Below, piece after piece: positions 1-5,486 of a DNA stretch of 7,096 nucleotides (its first letter is position 1; every line of letters starts with the position of its first letter). This stretch comes from Planctomycetota bacterium (GTDB lineage Bacteria; Planctomycetota; UBA11346). A model generated the notes under the pieces. The model searched no databases. It was not told the DNA's origin and saw only the letters and a program-made list of their open reading frames with translations. The stretch spans positions 1-7,096 of the forward strand of contig JACDGQ010000164.1 in assembly GCA_013821615.1 (NCBI GenBank). The letters are read 5' to 3'. Made by a program: the position numbers and the translations under genes.

Positions 1-1340
1 CGGGTGAGCCGCGACACGCGCAGCACCAGCAGATCGCCCCGCGCATCGGCGGCGTAATCAACGATGCCGTCCTCATAGAGGATCCACAACGGTCGGCAGG
101 TGGCGGCGCTGAGCTTGGCGATGAAGCCGCCGCGACCCGGACCGCCGCCGAGATCGCAGCCATCGTCGCTGTGGCCGGCGACCAGCAGGTCGCCGCGCGC
201 GTCGCTGCGCACGCAGGTGAAGGTCGCGCCGGCGGGAGCGCGCGCGCAGCCGAGCAGGGTGCGTCCGTCAGGCGCGTAGCGCGCGATGAAGCCGCTGCGC
301 TCAGCAGAGGTCGTAACACTTCCGATCGCCGTGACGGGTGTGCCCGCCGGCACCGGCTGCGTGGCATTGCCGGCGACCAGCACGGTCCAATCCGGTGCGA
401 TCGCCACGCCGATGATCTCGTCATCGCCCGCACCGCCCAGGCGGGTGAGCGCGAGCAGATGCGCAGGTCCGTCCTCGCCAAGCACGTCGCTGGGCGGCGC
501 GGGTGCGGGCGCGGCCGCCTGCGCCGGCAGTCCGGGCGCGATGAAGCGCCAATCTGCCGCAGTGGCGGAAGCGAGTCGTTGCCCGACCCACGCGCGCGCC
601 ACCGCGCCAGCGCCCGCGAGGACCACCAGCGCCGCCGCTGCGAGCCACATCGTCTTGGCCGCGAGCGCGGTCTTCGCCGCGACCGTACCGACCTTCGCCA
701 CTCCCAGACCCAACCCGGCCTGGCCGGCGAGTGCCATCTTGCCCAGTTCCACAGTGAGGGTGGCGGGCGCCGCCGCGCACAAGGAGCCGTGGAGCAGGCT
801 GGCGATCAGCACCGCCGAGACCACGCCCTTGGCCATGAGCAGGCTGCGCAGTTGCGCCACGCCTGCGGTCAGCCGCCGGCTGACGGTCGGCTGCGAGATG
901 CCGAGCTCTTCGGCCAACTCCTGCTGACTGCGCGCCTCCAGGTAGTGGCTGACCAGGAAGCGGCGCAGGTCCTCGGGCAGCTCCTGCAGCGCCTCGTCAA
1001 GCAGCGGGCTGAGCGTCGCCCAGGTCGGCTCGTCGTCGACGACCGGCGCGGCCGGCTGCACGCGGCGCGCGTGGCCGACCTCGCGCCGTACCAGATCGAC
1101 GGCCTTGCGGTGGGCGACGCGGTGCAACCAGCCCGCCACCGATTCGCTGACCGCGGCCGGCTGGCGCATCAGCAGCAGGAAGGTCTCCTGGGCCGCGTCC
1201 TCGGCGAGCGCACCATCGCGCAGCACGCGCCGGCAGACGCCGTAGACCATGCCGCTGTGGCGACGCACGAGTTCCGCGAAGCAGCCCCCGTCACGGGTGC
1301 TGGCGAACTGCTCGAGGAGCGTCTGGTCGCTGGGTGCCAT
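1..1340 (-). CDS. ECF-type RNA polymerase sigma factor with membrane segment and propeller-like C-terminal extension (3' end outside window)
   Basis: Reading down from ATG at 1340, 446 residues are open to the left edge with no stop. Residues about 20-90 match sigma region 2 (GMVYGVCRRVLRD, then AEDAAQETFLLLMR). Residues about 110-168 match sigma region 4, with LPEDLRRFLVSHYLE and the helix-turn-helix QQELAEELGISQPTVSRRL. Ala-rich sequence follows, with hydrophobic stretches at about 173-190 and 231-250 (AAAALVVLAGAGAVA), then a Pro/Ala linker at 270-284. After that come repeats of the type GGAGDDEIIGVAIAPDWTVLVAG and GFIARYAPDG / GFIAKLSAATCRPLW, which resemble SBBP/beta-propeller blades. 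Ordinary ECF factors end near 170-200 residues, so this extension more than doubles the length. The N-terminal half should direct RNA polymerase to promoters. That the C-terminal part senses or anchors is inference. No separate anti-sigma gene is visible. A GAGGA lies 4 bases before the start. Identity as a sigma factor is near certain; the role of the extension is not. Confidence 0.93.
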   Translation of the reverse strand, partial: MAPSDQTLLEQFASTRDGGCFAELVRRHSGMVYGVCRRVLRDGALAEDAAQETFLLLMRQPAAVSESVAGWLHRVAHRKAVDLVRREVGHARRVQPAAPVVDDEPTWATLSPLLDEALQELPEDLRRFLVSHYLEARSQQELAEELGISQPTVSRRLTAGVAQLRSLLMAKGVVSAVLIASLLHGSLCAAAPATLTVELGKMALAGQAGLGLGVAKVGTVAAKTALAAKTMWLAAAALVVLAGAGAVARAWVGQRLASATAADWRFIAPGLPAQAAAPAPAPPSDVLGEDGPAHLLALTRLGGAGDDEIIGVAIAPDWTVLVAGNATQPVPAGTPVTAIGSVTTSAERSGFIARYAPDGRTLLGCARAPAGATFTCVRSDARGDLLVAGHSDDGCDLGGGPGRGGFIAKLSAATCRPLWILYEDGIVDYAADARGDLLVLRVSRLT

Positions 1341-1357
1341 GCCGTCCTCGCCCCTCC

Positions 1358-1363
1358 AGTATA
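1358..1363 (-). promoter_or_regulatory. Possible -10 element for the sigma factor gene
   Basis: On the minus strand the hexamer TATACT matches the TATAAT consensus at five of six bases. It stands out in a very GC-rich gap, 17 bases before the sigma factor ATG. No good -35 match lies 16-19 bases upstream; the best has three of six bases. A start here would leave a leader of only about 10-12 bases. The hexamer could be a chance match. Confidence 0.25.
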
Positions 1364-1444
1364 GTGTCGAGACCGCGCCCGTGCTTATGCAGAGCGGCGC
1401 GCGGGCGTATGGATCGCCATGTGCTCACTCCGGTTGCACCCACT

Positions 1445-1450
1445 GAGGAG
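1445..1450 (+). promoter_or_regulatory. Ribosome binding site that fixes the start of the small gene
   Basis: GAGGAG is followed by six bases and then ATG at 1457. It is the clearest Shine-Dalgarno site in the window. It selects the 71-residue product over a longer in-frame reading from 1334, whose extra residues are Arg/Pro-rich and overlap the divergent promoter region. Confidence 0.7.
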
Positions 1451-1456
1451 ACCGCC

Positions 1457-1672
1457 ATGGCGAGCGAGGACTTCATCATCGAGCGGCATACCGACGGCTG
1501 GCACGTCCGCATGCATGGCGGCGCTTCGCAGATCTTCCGCAACCGCGAGCAGGCCGAGGCCTTTGCGCATGGCGCCCTCGCCGGTGGGGCGAGTGGGGCA
1601 CAATCCCAGACGGGCCAAGGGGATGTGGCTATCGTCGAGCATCACCCGCGCGCCCCTGGGGCAGAGGGCTGA
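1457..1672 (+). CDS. Small DUF2188-like protein of unknown function
   Basis: The product is a 71-residue protein beginning MASEDFIIERHTDGWHVRM. The order of features resembles the DUF2188 family: an N-terminal strand, a Gly-Trp-x-Val turn (DGWHVRMHGG), an aromatic strand (SQIFRN), an Ala-rich helix carrying the EQAEAFAHGALA pattern, and a final strand (DVAIVEHHP). Length also fits that family, which is usually 60-80 residues. No signal peptide, membrane segment or catalytic motif is seen, so it is probably a soluble cytoplasmic protein. No function is known for the family. The gene is divergent from the sigma factor across 116 bases and could share regulation with it, though this is only inferred from position. 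The SD site at 1445-1450 supports both the gene and its start. The Gly/Gln-rich stretch AGGASGAQSQTGQG before the last strand is unusual and may be a flexible loop. Confidence 0.68.
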   Translation: MASEDFIIERHTDGWHVRMHGGASQIFRNREQAEAFAHGALAGGASGAQSQTGQGDVAIVEHHPRAPGAEG

Positions 1673-1701
1673 TAGCTGCGCACAACCGGCCTGGGTCGAC
1701 T

Positions 1702-1723
1702 TGGGTTGGCCTACGCCAACCCA
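1702..1723 (+). terminator. Perfect 9-bp hairpin after the small gene, possible terminator
   Basis: TGGGTTGGC and GCCAACCCA pair perfectly around a four-base loop (CTAC). The hairpin begins 30 bases after the stop of the small gene, in the gap between convergent genes. No T-tract follows on either strand, so intrinsic termination is not assured; it could instead protect the mRNA 3' end. It is symmetric and could serve either strand. Confidence 0.45.
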
Positions 1724-1770
1724 CATGGTGAGCGCCACCCGGTTTCGCACCCGATCGAGCGTTCGGCGTA

Positions 1771-1787
1771 CCGTGCAATGCGCACGG
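1771..1787 (-). terminator. 6-bp hairpin downstream of the GMC/subunit 3 operon, weak terminator candidate
   Basis: CCGTGC and GCACGG pair around a five-base loop, 40 bases beyond the stop of the minus-strand subunit 3 gene. There is no T-tract. The position suits 3'-end formation for the operon, but a six-base stem in GC-rich DNA is not rare. Confidence 0.25.
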
Positions 1788-1826
1788 CCGTGAGCAGGTC
1801 TCGCAGGCGTGGTAGCGGCCAGCGCC

Positions 1827-2537
1827 TCACTTCACCGTCTGCTCGACCTCGAGCATCGCCAGCACCGCGGGCGGCGGACCGTCGAACTTTGGCAGCGGCA
1901 CGTTGCCCTCGTACCCGATCGCCTTCCAGCCCGCGGGCGTCGAATAGTACGCACCGGCGGTGAGGCCGCGGAACACCGAGAAGAAGCGCGCGCCAACCTT
2001 GAACGGCGCGGTGGCGTTCTTCTCGAAGCAGATGTCGGCGCAGATGCCATCCATCTGGGCAGCGGAAAGAGTGGCGAACGCGGCACCGTAGCGCCGACGC
2101 GATTCGCTCTCGAGCCAGGCCAAGCCCGGGACGATGATCTTGCGATCGTTCACCTGCCCGGGGTACGGCGCACTCACCCATTCGTCGATGAAGTCGACCA
2201 CGCGCAGCTTCGAGGCCGCCGGGCCGTAGGCGTCGGCGGGCATGATGAAGTCGGCGAGCGCGACGCTCGCGGTGCGCTCGGCCATAGTCAACGTCAGCGG
2301 CCACGCGTCGCCGGCCTTGTAGACGCGCGTCAGTAACGGATCGGTGCCATAGCCCGGCGCCGTGATCGGCGCCAGGCCGCCGGGACCGGAGCGGTCGAGG
2401 CAGCCGGCCACCTGGCTGGCGGCCGCAGCGGCGGCGAACCACTTGAGCACGGTACGGCGCGGCAGGCGGATGGCGGGATCGGGCATGCGCTCGGGCAGGC
2501 CGGAGTCGAAGGGCGCGGGCAGGTCGTGGGTGGGCAT
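1827..2537 (-). CDS. Gluconate 2-dehydrogenase subunit 3 family protein with a Tat lipoprotein signal
   Basis: The protein has 236 residues. Its N-terminus carries a twin-arginine motif (LPRRTVLKWF, Arg27-Arg28), a short Ala-rich hydrophobic core and a lipobox (VAGC, Cys46). It should therefore be exported folded by Tat and lipidated at Cys46. Residues about 80-213 follow the subunit 3 family pattern: TMAERTASVALADFIMPAD, VVDFIDEWV, a GLAWLESESRRRYGAAF helix, LSAAQMDGI, and the end motif FFSVFRGLTAGAYYST / IGYEGN. This small subunit of membrane-bound flavoprotein dehydrogenases partners the GMC catalytic subunit. It is thought to supply the export signal and the attachment for the partner. 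The start ATG overlaps the stop of the GMC gene (TGATG), with an AAGGGGA site seven bases upstream inside that gene, so translation is probably coupled. The residue after the lipid Cys is Leu, not Asp; sorting rules in planctomycetes are uncertain. The substrate is not determined by this subunit. Confidence 0.9.
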   Translation of the reverse strand: MPTHDLPAPFDSGLPERMPDPAIRLPRRTVLKWFAAAAAASQVAGCLDRSGPGGLAPITAPGYGTDPLLTRVYKAGDAWPLTLTMAERTASVALADFIMPADAYGPAASKLRVVDFIDEWVSAPYPGQVNDRKIIVPGLAWLESESRRRYGAAFATLSAAQMDGICADICFEKNATAPFKVGARFFSVFRGLTAGAYYSTPAGWKAIGYEGNVPLPKFDGPPPAVLAMLEVEQTVK

Positions 2538-4333
2538 CAGATGTTCCCCTTCTTCGCCTGATCGACGATGTAGTCACCGGTGCGCCAGGCGAGAGCCATG
2601 ATGGTCAGGGTCGGATTCTTGTCGGAGTTCGACGGGAACGGCGAGGCGTCAACCAGGAACAGGTTCTTCACGTCCCAGGTCTGGTTCCAGCCGTTCACCA
2701 CCGAGCGCTTCGCATCGGCGCCCATCAGCGCGCCACCGACCTCATGGATGATCTTGCCGCCGGGCTCGATCTCGGTGCCGGTCTTGGGCTTGGCCCGGCG
2801 CACCGTGCCACCCATGGCCGAGAAGATGGCGGTGAAGGTGTCCTGGGCGTGGTCGGCCTGGCGCAGCTCGTGCTCGCTGAACTTCCAGTTCCAGCGGATC
2901 ACCGGGGTGCCCCACTTGTCTTTCACCACCGGGTCGAGCTCGGCGAAGGAGTCCTCGTTCGGGATCATCTCGCCACGGCAGCTGAGATAGACGAACGAGC
3001 CGTAATAGCGGCGCGCGGCCTCCTTGAACTTGGTGCCGTAGGCGCCCTGGCCGAGGTCGTCGGGCAGCGGGTTCCAGCCGCCCGGCATGTCGCGCGAGCC
3101 GCCCATCTCGATGTGGTAGCCGCGCGCGAAGCCGAGCTTGCCAGCGAGCTGCTCCTTATAGAGCCACCACGGCGAGTAGAAGTGCGAGCCGCCGGCGCCG
3201 TCCTCGTTGTGCGAGGGCACGTTCTCGAGCTTGGGGATCTGGCCGACCAGGCTGGTACCGACCGTGTCCATGACGTACTTGCCGACCTTGCCGCTGCTGT
3301 TGGCGAGGCCGTTGGGGAAGGACGCGCTCTTCGAGTTGAGCAGGATGCGCACGGTCTCGCCGCTGCTCGCCGCGAGGATGACGATGCGCCCGCGCACGCG
3401 CTCCTCGTTGCCGGTGGTCTTGTCGACGAACAGCACGCCGTTGGCCTTGCCGTCGGCGCCCAGCAGCACTTCGCGCGCGTGCGCGTTGGGCAGAATGTCG
3501 AGGTTGCCGGTGGCCAGCGCCGGCGGCAGGTGCACGGTCGTGCTCTGGTAGTTGGCGCCGATGCTGCAGCCGCGGCCGCAGGGCGTCGCCCAGAAGCACG
3601 CGCCGCGCCTGCGCATCGAATCGGCGACGATCTTCTGCGCCCACTCGTTGCCGGGGAAGAGCTTGGCCGGGATGGTGTCCGCGTCGAGCGCCCTGGTCAG
3701 CACCGCGCGGTGGATCGGCATCACCGGCACGCCCACGGTCTTCGCGTGCTTCTGCACCAGCAGCTCGGCCGCGCGCCCCTTCGGCGCCGGCAGCAGCACG
3801 CCCTCGGGCGAGTCCGGGGTGTTCTCGCGGCCCTCGTTGGTGCCGTACACGCCGATCAGCTGCTCGACCTTGGTGTAGTACGGCTCGACGTCCTCGTAGC
3901 CGATCGGCCAGTCGAAGCCCAGGCCATCGCGGCTGTGCGGCTTGAAGTCGTAGGGGCCATTGCGCAGCGAGATGCGTCCCCAGTGGTTGGTGCGGCCGCC
4001 GAGCATGCGCGCGCGCCACCACCAGAACTTGCGCGCCGGATCGTCGCTGCCCTGGGTGTAGGGCTCGTTCGGCACCTGCCAGCCGCCGTCGACGGTGGCG
4101 TCGTAGAAGCCGAAGTTCTTCTCGGGCGTGCCCACCCCGCGCAGCGGCGCCTGGTCGGGACGCTGGAACATCGGCGTCTCGGTGGCCGGGTCGTAGGCGC
4201 GACCGGCCTCGAGCATCACGCATTTCAGGCCGGCCAGGGTCAGGGTCATCGCCATCTGCCCGCCACCGGCGCCAGAGCCGACGATGACGACGTCGTAGGT
4301 GGGCTGAGCGGTCTTGGCGGTGATGATGGGCAT
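2537..4333 (-). CDS. GMC family FAD-dependent oxidoreductase, catalytic subunit
   Basis: The protein has 598 residues from ATG at 4333. The FAD-binding beta-alpha-beta motif is at residues 13-44 (VVIVGSGAGGG, with Glu42 in MLEAG). RMLGGRTNHWGR at 109-120 is the family's Gly-Gly-x-Thr-Asn-x-Trp segment. A Cys-rich stretch, PCGRGCSIGANYQST, lies around 251-265. The C-terminal substrate domain ends with HEVGGALMG (His530) and NLFLVDASPFPSNSDKNPTLT (Asn573), the expected His/Asn active-site pair. It should oxidise an alcohol or sugar hydroxyl and pass electrons on through FAD. It has no signal peptide, so co-export with the Tat-tagged subunit encoded just downstream is likely. The cytochrome c subunit of classical gluconate or sorbitol dehydrogenases is absent here. 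The frame stays open up to 4711, but the extra 126 residues are low-complexity and antisense to the ABC ATPase gene; the FAD motif begins soon after Met at 4333. No clear SD is seen there. The exact substrate is unknown; glucose, gluconate or polyol activity are all possible. Confidence 0.93.
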   Translation of the reverse strand: MPIITAKTAQPTYDVVIVGSGAGGGQMAMTLTLAGLKCVMLEAGRAYDPATETPMFQRPDQAPLRGVGTPEKNFGFYDATVDGGWQVPNEPYTQGSDDPARKFWWWRARMLGGRTNHWGRISLRNGPYDFKPHSRDGLGFDWPIGYEDVEPYYTKVEQLIGVYGTNEGRENTPDSPEGVLLPAPKGRAAELLVQKHAKTVGVPVMPIHRAVLTRALDADTIPAKLFPGNEWAQKIVADSMRRRGACFWATPCGRGCSIGANYQSTTVHLPPALATGNLDILPNAHAREVLLGADGKANGVLFVDKTTGNEERVRGRIVILAASSGETVRILLNSKSASFPNGLANSSGKVGKYVMDTVGTSLVGQIPKLENVPSHNEDGAGGSHFYSPWWLYKEQLAGKLGFARGYHIEMGGSRDMPGGWNPLPDDLGQGAYGTKFKEAARRYYGSFVYLSCRGEMIPNEDSFAELDPVVKDKWGTPVIRWNWKFSEHELRQADHAQDTFTAIFSAMGGTVRRAKPKTGTEIEPGGKIIHEVGGALMGADAKRSVVNGWNQTWDVKNLFLVDASPFPSNSDKNPTLTIMALAWRTGDYIVDQAKKGNI

Positions 4334-4471
4334 GCGCGGATCCGATGGCAGGGGCGGGGGGAAGGCGGCAGAGCGCCCGGGACGGGAACCCGGATTCCGC
4401 TGCGGACGATGCGGTCCTCTCCCGCGCTTTCCAGAGGTTCCTGAGCCTATGGGAGGAATGCATGGGAGACG

Positions 4472-4492
4472 CTTCCCGGCTTCCCGGCTTCC
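4472..4492 (+). repeat. Short 8-base tandem repeat in the divergent spacer
   Basis: CTTCCCGG occurs twice in direct tandem (4472-4479 and 4480-4487), followed by a partial third copy, CTTCC. It lies just upstream of the C-rich tract before the ABC ATPase start. It may be polymerase slippage or part of a regulatory site; nothing distinguishes these. Confidence 0.4.
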
Positions 4493-4495
4493 GCA

Positions 4496-4523
4496 CCCCC
4501 GCCCCCTCCCTAGCCTCCCGCCC
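4496..4523 (-). promoter_or_regulatory. G-quadruplex-type motif abutting the ABC ATPase start codon
   Basis: The minus strand carries five G-tracts of 3, 3, 3, 5 and 5 bases, separated by loops of 1, 6, 1 and 1 bases. This meets the usual G3+N1-7 rule. It ends directly against ATG at 4524. For the ABC operon the Gs are on the template strand. For the GMC operon they would be in the RNA leader if transcription starts above 4523. Sequence fit is clear; folding and function are not shown. Confidence 0.45.
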
Positions 4524-5486
4524 ATGCCATCCGACCTGCTCCTCGAAGCCACCGGCCTGGTGAAGCATTTCGCCGGGCGGCGGGTGGTGGACGGCGTCGG
4601 GGTCGAGCTGCGGGCGGGCATGGTGCTGGGGCTGCTCGGGCCCAACGGCGCGGGCAAGACCACCACCCTACGCATGCTCAGCGGCTTCATCGCCCCAGAT
4701 GCTGGCACCATCAGCTATTTCGGGCGGGACTTCTCTGCGGCGCGCAGCGCGACCAAGCGCCTGCTCGGCATCTGCAGCCAGGAGGACACCCTCGATCAGG
4801 AGTTTCCGGTCGCCGAGAACCTGCTGCGCTACGCCGGCTACTTCCGGCCACGGGTGGAAGGGTTGCGCGCACGCGTCGACGAACTGCTCGACACCTTCGG
4901 CCTGCGCCCCTTCGCGGGCCACCGCCCCGATGAGCTCTCGGGCGGCTTCCGCCGCCGGCTGATGATCGCGCGCGCGGTGGTGCACCGGCCGCGCGTGCTG
5001 TTCCTCGACGAACCCACCACCGGTCTCGACCCGCAGGCGCGGGTGGCGCTGTGGCAGCTGGTCAACCGCCTGCGCGGCGAGGGCCTGGGCATCATCCTGA
5101 CCACCCACTACATGGACGAGGCCGAGCGTCTGAGCGACGAGCTGCTGGTGCTCGCCGAGGGCCGCATCACCGCGCGCGGGCAGCCGCGCACGCTGCTCGG
5201 TGCGGTGCTCGGCGAACACGTCGCGGTCTACGCGACCGCTGGCGACGCCGCGTTGGAGGAGCGCATCGCGGCGTGGCTGCGCGCCGCGGACGCCTCGACG
5301 CCAGCGCCGATCATGGACGAGTGGCACCTGCCGCTGCGCGCCGCGCAGCTCGCCGCCTTCGCCGCCGCCTTCCCCGCGCTGGCCCTGCGCCTGCGCGAGC
5401 CGAACCTCGACGACCTCTTCCTCAAACTCGCGCGCGACGGCGAGGGCGCGGCCAGCGCAGCGGCGCTCGCGGGGCGTGCGCCATGA
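4524..5486 (+). CDS. ABC transporter ATP-binding protein, NodI-like (ABC-2 exporter)
   Basis: The 320-residue ATPase hydrolyses ATP on the cytoplasmic face to drive the permease encoded next. From Met at 4524, Walker A is at 39-47 (GPNGAGKTT), the Q-loop Gln at 86 (CSQEDTLDQEF), the ABC signature at 138-142 (LSGGF), Walker B at 158-164 (VLFLDEP, catalytic Glu163) and the switch His at 195 (LTTHYMDEAER). The sequence DTLDQEFPVAENLL and the layout resemble NodI-type exporters. A C-terminal domain of about 110 residues ends with EPNLDDLF (292-299), as is usual in ABC-2 ATPases. The stop overlaps the permease start by four bases (ATGA), so the two are translationally coupled. The frame is open from 4314, but the added residues are low-complexity. 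In-frame ATGs at 4449 and 4458 are possible but poorly placed. No SD precedes 4524, where a C-rich tract lies. The cargo is unknown; nothing nearby suggests nodulation factor export. Confidence 0.93.
   Translation: MPSDLLLEATGLVKHFAGRRVVDGVGVELRAGMVLGLLGPNGAGKTTTLRMLSGFIAPDAGTISYFGRDFSAARSATKRLLGICSQEDTLDQEFPVAENLLRYAGYFRPRVEGLRARVDELLDTFGLRPFAGHRPDELSGGFRRRLMIARAVVHRPRVLFLDEPTTGLDPQARVALWQLVNRLRGEGLGIILTTHYMDEAERLSDELLVLAEGRITARGQPRTLLGAVLGEHVAVYATAGDAALEERIAAWLRAADASTPAPIMDEWHLPLRAAQLAAFAAAFPALALRLREPNLDDLFLKLARDGEGAASAAALAGRAP

Noticed and set aside
171..1364. Long open plus-strand frame opposite the sigma factor
   Set aside because: It is Arg/Gly/Ala-rich with no recognisable domain and lies antisense to a minus-strand frame with clear sigma regions 2 and 4. 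Long antisense frames are expected at this GC content.
4351..4361. G-rich run upstream of the GMC start as a second quadruplex
   Set aside because: Only two tracts of three or more Gs are present; four are needed.
2744..4444. 566-codon plus-strand frame across the GMC gene
   Set aside because: Composition is low-complexity (Val/Ala/Gly/Arg/His), with no domains, and it is fully antisense to a frame with intact FAD-binding and active-site motifs.
4314..4523. Extension of the ATPase start upstream to 4314
   Set aside because: Residues are low-complexity Pro/Arg/Gly, overlap the GMC start, and are absent from the family pattern that begins near MPSDLLLEATGLVKHF.
3156..4568. 470-codon minus-strand frame overlapping the GMC gene
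   Set aside because: It is the same strand in another frame, Arg/Ala-rich with no family resemblance; it is a shadow of the GMC frame.
4334..4711. N-terminal extension of the GMC protein by 126 residues
   Set aside because: The added residues are Pro/Arg/Ser-rich and overlap the divergent ATPase gene. The FAD motif expected near the N-terminus begins shortly after Met at 4333.
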